Made by a program: the position numbers and the translations under genes. DNA of 64,000 nucleotides from Streptomyces sp. NBC_01498 (GTDB taxonomy: Bacteria; Actinomycetota; Actinomycetes; Streptomycetales; Streptomycetaceae), in assembly GCF_036327775.1 (NCBI RefSeq), contig NZ_CP109598.1, positions 1,922,001 through 1,986,000 of the forward strand, written 5' to 3'. The notes under the pieces are model-generated. The model was not told where the DNA came from and made no database searches. It was given only the letters and a program-made list of their open reading frames with translations. Below are positions 23,353 through 32,984 of the stretch, piece after piece (positions within the stretch are counted from its first letter, which is position 1; every line of letters begins with the position of its first letter).

Positions 23353-26022
23353 TCACCGCATCAGTACGCCCGCGCCCTCCCCCGTGGCCTCGGTCGGCAG
23401 CGCGACCAGCCCCAGGTCGGCGGCGGCGAGCATCGGATGCGTCGGCAGGACCCGGACGGTGTAGCCGAACGGCCCCGTACGGTCGAGGGCAAGCGGACCC
23501 TCGTACACCCAGCGGCCCGCGTCGTCGGGCCCGCCCGCCGGTTTCAGCGGGAAGACCTGCGCGTCGGCGATCGTGTCGTCGGCGCCCACCCGGCCCGCGA
23601 CGGCCTGCACCTCGACGTCGTCGGGCAGCAGCCGGCCGAGGGTGACGCGCACCCGCAGCGCGAGTGTCGAGCCCAGTTCGGCGCTGCCGCCCGCCGTGGT
23701 CGCCGACACGGCCTCCACATGGTCCACGGCCACCGCCGGCCAGGCCGCCCGGACCAGGTTCTTCCAGTCGGCCAGCTCCCCCGCCGTCGCCGGGTCGAGG
23801 GCGCGGTGGGCGTGCGCGGCGGGCGCGTACAGCCGCTCCACGTACTCCCGCACCATGCGGTCCGCGAGCACCTTCGGGCCGAGCGTGGTCATGGTGCGGC
23901 GGACCATCTCGATCCAGCGGCCCGGCAGGGCGGGGGCGTTGTCCGTGTCCGCGCCGCCGTCGCCGCCCGGCTGCGTACGGTCGTAGAAGCGGGGCGCGAC
24001 CCGGTCCTCGATCAGCGCGTAGAGGGCGTTCGCCTCCAGCACGTCGCGCCGGTCCTCGTCGGAGGCGGAACCGTCGGCCGTCGGGATGGCCCAGCCGAAG
24101 TCCGGCTCGAACCATTCGTCCCACCACCCGTCCAGCACCGACAGGTTGAGACAGCCGTTGAGCGCCGCCTTCATCCCGCTCGTGCCGCACGCCTCCAGCG
24201 GGCGCAGCGGGTTGTTCAGCCAGACGTCGCAGCCCGGGTAGAGCTTCTGCGCCATCGCCATGCCGTAGTCGGGCAGGAAGACCACGCGGTGGCGCACGCG
24301 CGGGTCGTCGGCGAACTTCACCAGCTCCTGGATCAGCCGCTTGCCGCCGTCGTCCGCCGGGTGCGCCTTGCCCGCGACGACGATCTGGATCGGCCGCTCG
24401 GGGTGGAGCAGCAGCTCCGTCAGCCGCTCGCGGTCGCGCAGCATCAGCGTGAGGCGCTTGTACGAGGGGACGCGCCGGGCGAAGCCGATGGTCAGGATGT
24501 CGGGGTCGAGGACGCCGTCGATCCAGCCCAGTTCGGCGTCGGCCGCGCCGCGCTGGTGCCAGGAGGCGCGCAGCCGGTCGCGCACCTCGTGCACCAACTG
24601 CTCGCGCAGGGTGCGGCGTACGGCCCAGAGGTCGGCGTCGGGAACACCGGCGACGCCGACGGCGGCCGGGCTTGTGCCGGTTCCGGTACTCCCCCCGGCT
24701 CCCGTCCTCCCTCCGGCTCCCGTACCGAGCGCGGCGATCTCGGGCGCGACCCAGGTCGGGGCGTGCACGCCGTTGGTGACGGAGGTGATCGGTACGTCCC
24801 CCGGGTCGAAGCCCGGCCAGAGCCCGGCGAACATCTGGCGGCTGACGGCGCCGTGCAGGGTGGAGACGCCGTTGGCGCGCTGGGCGAGCCGCAGGCCCAT
24901 GGCGGCCATGTTGAAGAGGTTCGGCTCGCCGCCGGGGAAGGTCTCCCGGCCGAGATCCAGCACCTCCTCGGCGGCGACGCCGGGCAGTTCTCCGTCGTCG
25001 CCGAAGTGGCGGGCGACGAGGCCGCGGTCGAACCGGTCGATGCCGGCGGGCACGGGGGTGTGGGTGGTGAACAGCGTCCCGCCCCGGACGGCCTCCAGCG
25101 CGGTGTCGAACCCGAGCCCCGTGTCGACGAGTTCACGGATGCGCTCCAGGCCCTGGAAGCCCGCGTGGCCCTCGTTGGTGTGGAAGACCTCGGGCTCGGG
25201 GTGGCCGGAGAGCCGGCAGTACGCGCGGACGGCGCGGACGCCGCCGATGCCGAGCAGCATCTCCTGGAGGAGCCGGTGTTCGCTGCCGCCGCCGTAGAGA
25301 CGGTCGGTCACCTCGCGCTCCGCCGGGCCGTTGTCCTCTATGTCCGAGTCGAGCAGCAGGAGCGGCACCCGGCCGACGCGCGCCTGCCAGACGCAGGCCC
25401 GCAGCGACCGGCCGCCGGGCAGGGTGAGCGCGACACGGGTGGGCCGCCCGTCCTCCTCCCTCAGGAGGCTGAGCGGCAGTTCGTTCGGGTCGAGGACGGG
25501 ATAGTGCTCCTGCTGCCAGCCGTCGCGGGAGAGGGACTGGCGGAAGTAGCCGTGCCGGTAGAGCAGTCCGACCCCGACGAGCGGTACGCCCAGGTCGCTG
25601 GCGGCCTTGAGATGGTCCCCGGCGAGGATGCCGAGGCCGCCGGAGTACTGGGGCAGGGCGGCGGTGACACCGAACTCGGGTGAGAAGTACGCGACGGCCG
25701 CGGGCAGCTCGGCGCCCTGGCCGCTCTGTTCCTGGTACCAGCGGCCGTCGCGCAGATAGGCGTCGAGGTCACGGGCGACACCGCCCAGCCGGTCGAGGAA
25801 CACCGGGTCCCCGGCCAGCTCCGCCAGCCGGGTGGCGGACACGGCCCCGAGCAGCCGCACCGGGTCACGGCCGGCGGCGGCCCAGCCCCCGGGGTCGACG
25901 GCCTCGAAGAGCGCGCGGGTCTCGGGGTGCCAGGACCAGCGCAGATTGCGCGCGAGGTCGCTGAGTGGTCGCAGGGTGTCGGGCAGGACGGGGCGCACGG
26001 TGAATCGACGGATTGCCTTCAC
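23353..26022 (-). CDS. glgP: Alpha-glucan (glycogen) phosphorylase
   Basis: An 889-residue GT35 enzyme that releases glucose-1-phosphate from alpha-1,4-glucan ends in the cytoplasm, using pyridoxal phosphate. It is of the long actinobacterial form with an N-terminal DUF3417 region (LRPLSDLARNLRWSWHPETR). Active-site motifs include YFSPEFGVTAALPQYSGGLG, NEGHAGFQGLERIRE, and the PLP-binding region EACGTSGMKAALNG. The start GTG 26022 has GAAGGTGG five bases upstream; the frame extends further but without a site. In this window it is split from its usual GlgE-pathway neighbours by the 26254-35177 cluster. Confidence 0.92.
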   Translation of the reverse strand: MKAIRRFTVRPVLPDTLRPLSDLARNLRWSWHPETRALFEAVDPGGWAAAGRDPVRLLGAVSATRLAELAGDPVFLDRLGGVARDLDAYLRDGRWYQEQSGQGAELPAAVAYFSPEFGVTAALPQYSGGLGILAGDHLKAASDLGVPLVGVGLLYRHGYFRQSLSRDGWQQEHYPVLDPNELPLSLLREEDGRPTRVALTLPGGRSLRACVWQARVGRVPLLLLDSDIEDNGPAEREVTDRLYGGGSEHRLLQEMLLGIGGVRAVRAYCRLSGHPEPEVFHTNEGHAGFQGLERIRELVDTGLGFDTALEAVRGGTLFTTHTPVPAGIDRFDRGLVARHFGDDGELPGVAAEEVLDLGRETFPGGEPNLFNMAAMGLRLAQRANGVSTLHGAVSRQMFAGLWPGFDPGDVPITSVTNGVHAPTWVAPEIAALGTGAGGRTGAGGSTGTGTSPAAVGVAGVPDADLWAVRRTLREQLVHEVRDRLRASWHQRGAADAELGWIDGVLDPDILTIGFARRVPSYKRLTLMLRDRERLTELLLHPERPIQIVVAGKAHPADDGGKRLIQELVKFADDPRVRHRVVFLPDYGMAMAQKLYPGCDVWLNNPLRPLEACGTSGMKAALNGCLNLSVLDGWWDEWFEPDFGWAIPTADGSASDEDRRDVLEANALYALIEDRVAPRFYDRTQPGGDGGADTDNAPALPGRWIEMVRRTMTTLGPKVLADRMVREYVERLYAPAAHAHRALDPATAGELADWKNLVRAAWPAVAVDHVEAVSATTAGGSAELGSTLALRVRVTLGRLLPDDVEVQAVAGRVGADDTIADAQVFPLKPAGGPDDAGRWVYEGPLALDRTGPFGYTVRVLPTHPMLAAADLGLVALPTEATGEGAGVLMR

Positions 26023-26253
26023 GTGTTCCACCTTCGCAGGGGACATCGGGGCCGACGGACCGCACCACGCTGTGCGCCCCGCCATCACCCTGACGGTAGC
26101 GCCCGGCACCCGGCCCCAGCGACGGCGCACGAGCGCACAGGAGGGGGGTGTGTGCCGCGCGGACCGGGGTGACGGCGCCGGGGCCCCGGTGCCACCCGCC
26201 CCGTCACCCCGTCACCCCCGCCGCGTCGCCCTCGCCCCGTCACGGTCGACCCG

Positions 26254-27636
26254 TCACCGCCGCGTGGTCTCCGGCAGCTCGTACGGGGACCCCGCGTTCA
26301 CCGATGCCGGGTCGAACGCTCCCGTCTCGGCGTACCGCGACGCGATCCGGGCCAGTTCGGACGGCGGGATCACCTCGGCGATGTCCGTGAAGCCCTGGGG
26401 GGCGCGGGCGTGGGCCAGGCCGATGACGACCTCGGGGCCCTGCCGGCGGTTGGCCCGCTGAAGCTCCGTCATGGCCGGGCGGCGCTCCGCCTCGTACGCC
26501 CGCAGGGCCTCGGCGCGGTCGGGGTGCGTCGCCATCGCGTGGGCCAGGGCGCGCGCGTCGACGATCGACTGGGTCGCGCCGTTCGACCCGATCGGGTACA
26601 TCGCGTGGGCCGCGTCGCCGATCAGGGTCGTACGGCCGTACGTCCACCGGTCCAGCGGTTCGCGGTCCACCATCGGGTACTCGAAGGCACGCTCCGCCGC
26701 CGCCAGGATCTCGGGGACCGCGACGCCGTCGAACTCCCACCCCGCGTAGTGGTGGGCGAACTTCGCCACCGGCACCGGCCGGTTCCAGTCACCGCGCCCG
26801 GCATCGGCGATGTCCGCGGCGGGCATCGCGAGCGCCCAGTTGACGAGGACGTACCCCTCCGCCCCGCCGGACCCGTCCGCGTCCTCCGCCCCGTCCGGGT
26901 GGGTCATCGGGTAGACCACCGCCTTCTGCCGGTCGTCGCCCGCGATGAACATGAACGTGTGCACGCGGTCCGCCGGAACCCGGGAGACACCGCGCCAGAC
27001 CAGCAGCCCGTTCCACGGCGGTTCGCCCTCGGCGGGGTTGAGCGCCGCGCGGACCGCCGAACGGATGCCGTCCGCGCCGATCAGCACCTCGGGCTCCACA
27101 GTCTCGGAGAAGTCCGAGAAGTCCGAGGAGACCGACGAGTCGGGGGAGCCCGGCGAACCGGCCGAACCCGGGGGCACATCCTCGCCCGTCCCGCCCCGGT
27201 GCGCGAGCAGCACCCGCGCCCGCCCGTCCGGCAGGGTCTCCACGCCGCCGACCCGCACCCCGGAACGCACCGCGTCCGGGCCGAGCCGTTCCCGCACCGC
27301 GTCCGCGAGCACGCGTTGCAGCTCCCCCCGGTGGATGGAGAGCTGCGGCCAGCGGTAACCCGCCCCCAGGCCGCGCGGCTCCCGCGAGATCAGCCCGCCC
27401 GCGCGGTGGTAGTAGCGCAGCTCCCGGGTCCGTACGGCGCACGCGTCGAGCCGGCCGAGCAGCCCGAGCGCGTCGAGTTCGCGTACGGCGTTGGGCATGA
27501 TGTTCAGCCCGGCGCCGAGCGGCTGGATCTCCCGAGCCGCCTCGGCGACGGTGATCCCGTCGAACCCGGCCGCGTGCAGGGAGAGCGCCGCGGTGAGACC
27601 GGCGATGCCGCCGCCCGCGATCAGTATCCGGGTCAT
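26254..27636 (-). CDS. PhzS-like FAD-dependent monooxygenase
   Basis: A 460-residue flavoprotein hydroxylase of the PHBH/PhzS class. The FAD-binding GGGIAGL lies at residues 8-14 (RILIAGGGIAGLTAALSLH). The DG motif is IGADGIRSAVR, and the GD motif is GDAAHAMYPIGSNGATQ, which closely resembles PhzS-type enzymes that hydroxylate aromatic N-heterocycles using NAD(P)H. It is longer than PhzS because of a low-complexity insertion around residues 155-180 (GSPGSPDSSVSSDFSDFSE), encoded by 9-bp DNA repeats near 27105-27135. Its ATG overlaps the stop of the PrnB-like gene (ATGA), so the two enzymes are made together and probably act in sequence. Confidence 0.85.
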   Translation of the reverse strand: MTRILIAGGGIAGLTAALSLHAAGFDGITVAEAAREIQPLGAGLNIMPNAVRELDALGLLGRLDACAVRTRELRYYHRAGGLISREPRGLGAGYRWPQLSIHRGELQRVLADAVRERLGPDAVRSGVRVGGVETLPDGRARVLLAHRGGTGEDVPPGSAGSPGSPDSSVSSDFSDFSETVEPEVLIGADGIRSAVRAALNPAEGEPPWNGLLVWRGVSRVPADRVHTFMFIAGDDRQKAVVYPMTHPDGAEDADGSGGAEGYVLVNWALAMPAADIADAGRGDWNRPVPVAKFAHHYAGWEFDGVAVPEILAAAERAFEYPMVDREPLDRWTYGRTTLIGDAAHAMYPIGSNGATQSIVDARALAHAMATHPDRAEALRAYEAERRPAMTELQRANRRQGPEVVIGLAHARAPQGFTDIAEVIPPSELARIASRYAETGAFDPASVNAGSPYELPETTRR

Positions 27637-28829
27637 GCGCGGTATCTCTCCTCGTGAAGCGGTGCCGCGGCGGCCACGGCGACGGGCTCGGGTACAGGCA
27701 CTGCGGGAGTGGGGGCGGAGAGGGGAACGCGGACGTTGGCCTGCCGTACCAGCGTCTCGTTGTCGCGTGTCAGGTCGAGCACGGACCGCAGCAGTTCGAT
27801 CGGCGCGCCCCCGCTGCCCGCCTCGTACAGCCGCAGTTCGTCGCTGTACGCCTTGCGCGCCAGACCGATGTGCCGGGCCCGGAACGTCTTGAGGATCCGC
27901 AGCACCCGCGCCAGCGAGACCGCCGACGCCGCCAGCCCCTGCGGCAGCAGCGGCGTCGACTCCCAGCTGATCGCGGCGGACAGCTTGCTCACGGCGGAGG
28001 TCGAGCCCCGGTGCGCCGCGTGGAAGGCCCGCCACGACGGCAGGCTGTAGCGCACCGACTCGTCCAGGAACGCGTCGTACTCCGGGCTGCTCCGGTCGCT
28101 CTGCCACAGCGTCAGATCGACCAGCCACAGCGGCACCTGCGCGGCGGCCGGGCCCAGGTAGTCGCGGCCCCCGACGTCGATCTCCTCGAAGTACGGGCGC
28201 AGCTCCCGCGCGAAGAACTCGGGCGTGACCTGCGCGACGGTGAAGTCGATCGAGTCCACCATGGCCTGGACGTGCTGGCCGGTCCGGTCCAGCACCTCGG
28301 CGAAGCGGGGGTCGTACGGTTCGAGTCCCGCCAGTTCGGTACAGGTCCCCAGCGCGGCGACCAGGGCGGGGAAGACCATCCGTACCGCGTTCTGGAGGTG
28401 CGCCTCCATCCGCTCACCCGTGTACATGCGCTGGCGGTCGCCGAGCGGATTCCAGGTCGTGTAGTGGTGCACCGTGTCGCGCGGCACCATGTCGGTGCGG
28501 CGGCCGAGCTCCACCAGGACGGGCAGGGCCTCGGGCACGGCGGCGAGCGGTTCGACGCCGTGCCGTTTGAGCGAGCCGAGGAGCAGACCGAGGTCGCGTA
28601 CGGCGGCGAGCGACTCGACCACGCCCAGCGAGGCGGCGCGGTCGTGGTCGGGGAGGAGCGTGCGCAGGGCGACGGTGAGCGCGGGGACGTCCGCGTCCCG
28701 GTTCATCGCCGGTACGGCGGCGAGTATCGCGTCGGCGCCGAGCGGGTCGGCCGCGCGGATACGGGCTATGCGATAGCGCGGTTCACAGCGCGCCTCGATC
28801 GCGGGCGCGACTAGGTCGTACAACGTCAT
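27633..28829 (-). CDS. PrnB-like heme enzyme (indoleamine 2,3-dioxygenase superfamily)
   Basis: A 398-residue protein resembling PrnB, the heme enzyme that rearranges the indole ring of (7-chloro)tryptophan in pyrrolnitrin synthesis. Matches recalled from PrnB include MNRDADVPALTVALRTLLP, MRD-type AAVRDLGLLLGSLKRHG with EP following, TTWNPLGDRQRMYTG, ELRPYFEEIDVGGRDYLGP and RVLRILKTFRARHIGLARKA. The His in RARHIGL (about residue 320) is the candidate proximal heme ligand. There is no signal peptide. The C-terminus has a Pro/Val/Ala-rich tail. ATG 28829 has GAGGGGGG upstream. No PrnA- or PrnC-type halogenase is nearby, so the product is not pyrrolnitrin itself. The family call is strong; the substrate is inference. 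Confidence 0.82.
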   Translation of the reverse strand: MTLYDLVAPAIEARCEPRYRIARIRAADPLGADAILAAVPAMNRDADVPALTVALRTLLPDHDRAASLGVVESLAAVRDLGLLLGSLKRHGVEPLAAVPEALPVLVELGRRTDMVPRDTVHHYTTWNPLGDRQRMYTGERMEAHLQNAVRMVFPALVAALGTCTELAGLEPYDPRFAEVLDRTGQHVQAMVDSIDFTVAQVTPEFFARELRPYFEEIDVGGRDYLGPAAAQVPLWLVDLTLWQSDRSSPEYDAFLDESVRYSLPSWRAFHAAHRGSTSAVSKLSAAISWESTPLLPQGLAASAVSLARVLRILKTFRARHIGLARKAYSDELRLYEAGSGGAPIELLRSVLDLTRDNETLVRQANVRVPLSAPTPAVPVPEPVAVAAAAPLHEERYRA

Positions 28830-29043
28830 GGAATGGCCCCCCTCGGGCGTGGGTCGGGTCGGGTGGTGGTCCACGGGACGGGCGGCGTCACGCCGTCGCG
28901 GCCGGGGCCGCGTCGTGTCCGCGTCCCCGGCCGGTACCGGCTGCTCCTTCACCCCGCCGCCGCGATCCCCCCACGGCCCGTGTCCGGACCTCGACCGTCG
29001 ACCGGGCCTCGCCCCGCCTGCGCACTCGCGCCTCGTCATGGAT

Positions 29044-31455
29044 CTAGTCCCGGGCGCCACCCACCCGGTCCTGGTGCGAAGGCGCGGGGCCCGGCGCGGG
29101 CAGCCGCAGCCGCAGGCTGAGCAGCGCCGCGCAGGCGGCGAGGGCGGCGCCGGCGAGGAGGGCGGCCCGGAAGCCCGCGGTCTCGGCGACGGGGCCGGCC
29201 GCGCCGCTCGCGGCCAGCGCGTCGGTACGGGCGGTGGCGATCGCGACGAGGACGGCCAGGCCCACCACGGAGCCGAACTGCTGGCTGGTGTTGACGAGTC
29301 CGGAGGCGAGCCCGGTCTCCCCGGGCGCGGCGTCGGCGGTCGCGGCGACGTTGGTGGTGACGACGACGAGCGGCAGCGCGACGCCCAGCACGAGGCTGGG
29401 CGCGAGGACGGTGGAGAGGAACGTGCCGTCGGCGGAGAGCCCGAGGGCCAGCCAGAGCAGGCCGGCGAGGAGCAGCGTGAAGCCGAGGGTCATGGTGGGG
29501 CGCGCACCGAGGCGGCGGATGAGCCGGCCGGTCTGCGGGGCGGTGGCGACGACGGCGAGGGAGAGCGGCAGCAGGCCGAGCCCGCCGAGCAGCGGGGGAT
29601 GGCCGAGGACGCTCTGGAGGTGGAGGCTGACGACGAAGAACATCGGGAAGAGCGCCGTCTGGGCGAGCGCGGCGAGACAGTTGGCGAGCCGCAGGGTGCG
29701 GCGCCGCAGGACGGCGGGGGGCACGAGCGGGCGGGACATTCGTTTCTCCACGGCGGCGAACGCCAGCAGGAGAACGGCCGCGCCGGCGAACGCGCCCAGC
29801 GTCCTCACGCCGGTCCAGCCCGCCTCGCCGGCGCCGACGAGTCCGTACGCGAGGAGCCCGAGCCCGCCCGTGGCGGTGACCGCGCCGCCGATGTCGAAGC
29901 CGTGCGCCGCGCCCCGGGTGCCGCCGTCGAGGAGCCGGACGGCGAGAACGGCGAGGACGAGCGCGCCGGCGACGTTCAGCCAGAAGGTGGCGCGCCAGCT
30001 GAGCAGGTCGGTGAGCACGCCGCCGAGGACGGTGCCGAGTACGCCGCCGAGACCGCCCATCGCGGCGAAGGCGCCGAGTGCCTTGTGCCGGTCGGGGCCG
30101 TCCGGGAAGAGGTTCAGCAGCAGGGCGAACGCCGCCGACGCGGCGAGGGCGGCGCCCGCGCCCTGGACGGCGCGGGCCCCGACGAGCATCCCGGCGGACC
30201 CGGCGATGCCGCCCGCGGCGGAGGCGGCGCCGAGCAGGCCGAGGCCGGTGAGGAAGACCCGGCGGTGGCCGAGCAGATCGGCGGCGCGCCCGCCGAGGAG
30301 CAGCAGTCCGCCGAAGGTGATCAGAAAGGCGTTGGCCACCCAGGAGAGCCCGGCGGACCCGGCACCGAGGTCCCGCCCGACGGACGGCAGCGCGACGTTG
30401 ATGATCGCGGTGTCCATGATGAGCAGCAACTGGGTGGAGGCGAGCAGGGCGAGCGCGGCCTTGGGGCTCCGCCGTCCTGGATGGCTGGGTCCCGGCGCCA
30501 CGGGGCCGGGGGCGCGAAACCCCGTGGCGCCGGGAGTTGAGGGTCCGGCCGGTGCGGGGCCGGAGGTCGGAGCGGGATCGGAGGTACGGGATGGGCCGGA
30601 GGTACGGGAAAGGCCGGAGCCGTGGGCGGCGGGCGGCGCCGGGTGCGTGGGATCGCCGTGGTAGGGACGCCCGTTGAGCCCCGGCCGCCGGCCGGATCCG
30701 GCACCGCCGCCCACCGGGTCGGTCCCCCCACGGCCGTCGGCGGCACGTATCGCCCCGTGTCCGGGCCCGTGATCCGAAGTCGGAAGCGGATCACCGGGCT
30801 TGACCAGGCGACCCGCCTCGGTACGGCCGGCGCGCGGGCCGTCGGACGAACGTGCGGGGTCGGGGGCCGAACCACCGCTGACGGAGCGGGGGTCGAGGTC
30901 CGCCCGGCCGACCGGGCCCGCTCCCTCGGCCGTACGGGAGCCACGACCACCGGACGAACCGGCACGAGCGACTCCCGAACCACCCTCCACGGTGCCGGAG
31001 TTGCCGTCCGCCCGGCCGACGGGGTCGGCGCCGCCGGCCGCGCGCGAGCCGCGACCGCCGGGCACGGCGGCAGGGCCGCCACGCGAACCACCCTCGCTGC
31101 GAGCCGTGTCGAGGTCCGGCCGTCGCCCCGGTCCACGACCGCCGTCGGCCCGGTCGCTCCCGGGGGCGGCGGCGGCACGGACCGTCGCCGCCTCCTGCCC
31201 GCCCGGGACCGGCGGTTCGTCGTCGGGCTTCGCGAGGCCGAACCGTTCCGTACCGCTGGTGGTCCGGGGTCCACGCCCCATGGGCGAAGGCCCGACCGAA
31301 CCGGCCGGGGAAATCCCCGAAACCCCTTCGACGGGGCCCGAGTTCAAATGCGCCGCACCGGCCACCGAACCACCCTCGGCCGGAACCGCGTCGGACCGCC
31401 GCCGCGACGGCTCCCCCGTCCGCCCGTTCCCCTCTGTTCCCCCCGTGCCGGTCAC
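29044..31455 (-). CDS. MFS (DHA2-type) exporter with long disordered N-terminal extension
   Basis: The C-terminal 470 residues are a 14-helix-type major facilitator drug exporter: LLLIMDTAIINVALPSVGRD (motif D1), LGHRRVFLTGLGLLGAASAA, and AMGGLGGVLGTVLGGVLTD (motif C of antiporters). Upstream about 330 residues of Gly/Pro/Arg/Ser-rich sequence are in frame and keep high GC3. They contain two related blocks (around residues 120-200) with GGRGSR...GPVGRAD in common. The only well-placed start is GTG 31455, which overlaps the TGA of the hydroxylase gene. A shorter product from an internal start cannot be excluded. It probably exports the cluster's product. Confidence 0.8.
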   Translation of the reverse strand: MTGTGGTEGNGRTGEPSRRRSDAVPAEGGSVAGAAHLNSGPVEGVSGISPAGSVGPSPMGRGPRTTSGTERFGLAKPDDEPPVPGGQEAATVRAAAAPGSDRADGGRGPGRRPDLDTARSEGGSRGGPAAVPGGRGSRAAGGADPVGRADGNSGTVEGGSGVARAGSSGGRGSRTAEGAGPVGRADLDPRSVSGGSAPDPARSSDGPRAGRTEAGRLVKPGDPLPTSDHGPGHGAIRAADGRGGTDPVGGGAGSGRRPGLNGRPYHGDPTHPAPPAAHGSGLSRTSGPSRTSDPAPTSGPAPAGPSTPGATGFRAPGPVAPGPSHPGRRSPKAALALLASTQLLLIMDTAIINVALPSVGRDLGAGSAGLSWVANAFLITFGGLLLLGGRAADLLGHRRVFLTGLGLLGAASAAGGIAGSAGMLVGARAVQGAGAALAASAAFALLLNLFPDGPDRHKALGAFAAMGGLGGVLGTVLGGVLTDLLSWRATFWLNVAGALVLAVLAVRLLDGGTRGAAHGFDIGGAVTATGGLGLLAYGLVGAGEAGWTGVRTLGAFAGAAVLLLAFAAVEKRMSRPLVPPAVLRRRTLRLANCLAALAQTALFPMFFVVSLHLQSVLGHPPLLGGLGLLPLSLAVVATAPQTGRLIRRLGARPTMTLGFTLLLAGLLWLALGLSADGTFLSTVLAPSLVLGVALPLVVVTTNVAATADAAPGETGLASGLVNTSQQFGSVVGLAVLVAIATARTDALAASGAAGPVAETAGFRAALLAGAALAACAALLSLRLRLPAPGPAPSHQDRVGGARD

Positions 31456-32927
31456 CGGGGACCCGTTCCCTCGGGATCACCGCCGAGCGCGTAGCCGTCG
31501 AGGCACGACTGGGCCAGTCGCTCGCAGGACGCCGTGTCGCCCTCCCACGCCTGCTGTGTCAAGTAGACGTGCGGGGCGCCGTGGTAGAAGCGTTCGTACT
31601 GGTCGTGGCGGGAGGCGAACTCCGAACCCAGCGCGTCCCAGGCCAGTTTCAGCAGCTTGACCCGGTCCTCGGCCGGCCGGCCCGCCGCCCCGGTGTAGCG
31701 CCGCACCAGCGGGCCCAGTTCCGGGTGCAGCAAGTCCTCCCCGGACGCGGGCAGTTGGATCACCCCGCCGCCCGCGAGGAGCTTGATCTCCTGAACGGCC
31801 CGGGGATACAGCTCGCCCGCCATGATGCGCTGTGCGAGCGAGATGTCCTTGCCGGGCATCACCCCGCCGCGCCCTTCGTCGACCTCCTCGTACGACGCCT
31901 CCGCCGCCAGGACGAACGCCTTCGCCTGGGCGACCATGCCCAGCAGCCGTCCGACGGCCTGGGTGACGGGCGGCAGTTGATGGGTCCCGTTCGACTTCGT
32001 CAGCAGGATCGCGAGTCCGGAGAGGAATTCGAGCTTGGTCCAGAAGCGGGTCGCGGCCTGGTGGACGAAGTTCACGTACGCCGGGGTCCGCCACCACATG
32101 CCGAAACTCGCGTCGACGTTCCGGTAGGTGAGCACGGACTCCCACGGGACGAAGACGTCGTCGCAGACGAGCAGCGTGTCGTTCTCGTCGAACCGCGACG
32201 ACAGCGGGTTGTCGAAGACGCTCCGCGCCGCCCCCTCGTACGAGACCCGGGAGATCAGGCTGAGCCCGGGGGTGTCCAGGGGGATCGAGAAGCAGACGGC
32301 GCGGTCGACGTCGCGCGGCGCGAGCGGTTCGATGGTGCCGACGACGACCTCGTTGCCGAAGACCGCCGCCGTGCCGATCATCTTCGCGCCGCGCACGACG
32401 ATCCCGCCGTCCTTCTCGGCGACGACCCGCACCACCGGGTCGTCCTGCGCCGTGCCGCCCGCCGCGTCGTACGGGCTGGGCGCGCCCTGCGGGTTGGTGA
32501 TCGTGAAGGTGGGGAACAGGTCGCCGCCGGCGAGCCGGCGGTGGAACGCCAGCGCGTTCGCCGCGCCGTCGAAGGTGTCGGTGGTGAACACGCCCGGCGC
32601 CGCCGCGAATCCGGCCGCGCCGCTCGCCATGTAGTCCGGGGTACGCCCCAGGAAGCCGAAGCTCGCCTCGGCCCACACCTTGTACGCCCGGCGGCGCGCC
32701 ACCAGGTCCTCGTAGCTTCGCGGCACCGTGTACGCGAGGTGCGCGCCGTCCCGGGTGAGCACCGGTGTGTGCGCGGAGTCGTGCGCCAGGTCGTAGAGCC
32801 CGGCGAAGGAGCGCGCGGTGTTGCGGAACGCCGGATGGAGCGTGATGTCCTCGACCCGTTCGCCGTCCAGCCAGATCGTACGGCCGTCGCGCAACGACTC
32901 CAGGTACTCCTGGCCCGATCTGGTCAC
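31452..32927 (-). CDS. HpaB-type FADH2-dependent aromatic hydroxylase
   Basis: A 491-residue member of the 4-hydroxyphenylacetate 3-hydroxylase oxygenase family, acyl-CoA-dehydrogenase fold, which uses reduced flavin to hydroxylate phenols. The N-terminus has SGQEYLESLRDGRTIWLDG and TLHPAFRNTARSFAGLYDLA. Central substrate/flavin-site regions include TFTITNPQGAP, VVRGAKMIGTAAVFGNEVVV and FVPWESVLTYRN. The C-terminus has QRIMAGELYPRAVQEIKLLA and GGGVIQLPASGEDL. These enzymes need a separate flavin reductase (HpaC), and none is encoded in the cluster. The start GTG 32927 follows GAGGAGAAGCT. It is coupled by a 4-bp overlap to the exporter gene. Confidence 0.88.
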   Translation of the reverse strand: MTRSGQEYLESLRDGRTIWLDGERVEDITLHPAFRNTARSFAGLYDLAHDSAHTPVLTRDGAHLAYTVPRSYEDLVARRRAYKVWAEASFGFLGRTPDYMASGAAGFAAAPGVFTTDTFDGAANALAFHRRLAGGDLFPTFTITNPQGAPSPYDAAGGTAQDDPVVRVVAEKDGGIVVRGAKMIGTAAVFGNEVVVGTIEPLAPRDVDRAVCFSIPLDTPGLSLISRVSYEGAARSVFDNPLSSRFDENDTLLVCDDVFVPWESVLTYRNVDASFGMWWRTPAYVNFVHQAATRFWTKLEFLSGLAILLTKSNGTHQLPPVTQAVGRLLGMVAQAKAFVLAAEASYEEVDEGRGGVMPGKDISLAQRIMAGELYPRAVQEIKLLAGGGVIQLPASGEDLLHPELGPLVRRYTGAAGRPAEDRVKLLKLAWDALGSEFASRHDQYERFYHGAPHVYLTQQAWEGDTASCERLAQSCLDGYALGGDPEGTGPR

Positions 32928-32984
32928 AGCTTCTCCTCGCCTCTCCTCGTCCGGATCAAAACGATTCATGCGGCACGCGCGAAA

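Noticed and set aside
30500..31450. Plus-strand frames of about 290 residues opposite the exporter extension
   Set aside because: They are antisense to the translationally coupled exporter frame and show no domain or ribosome binding site.
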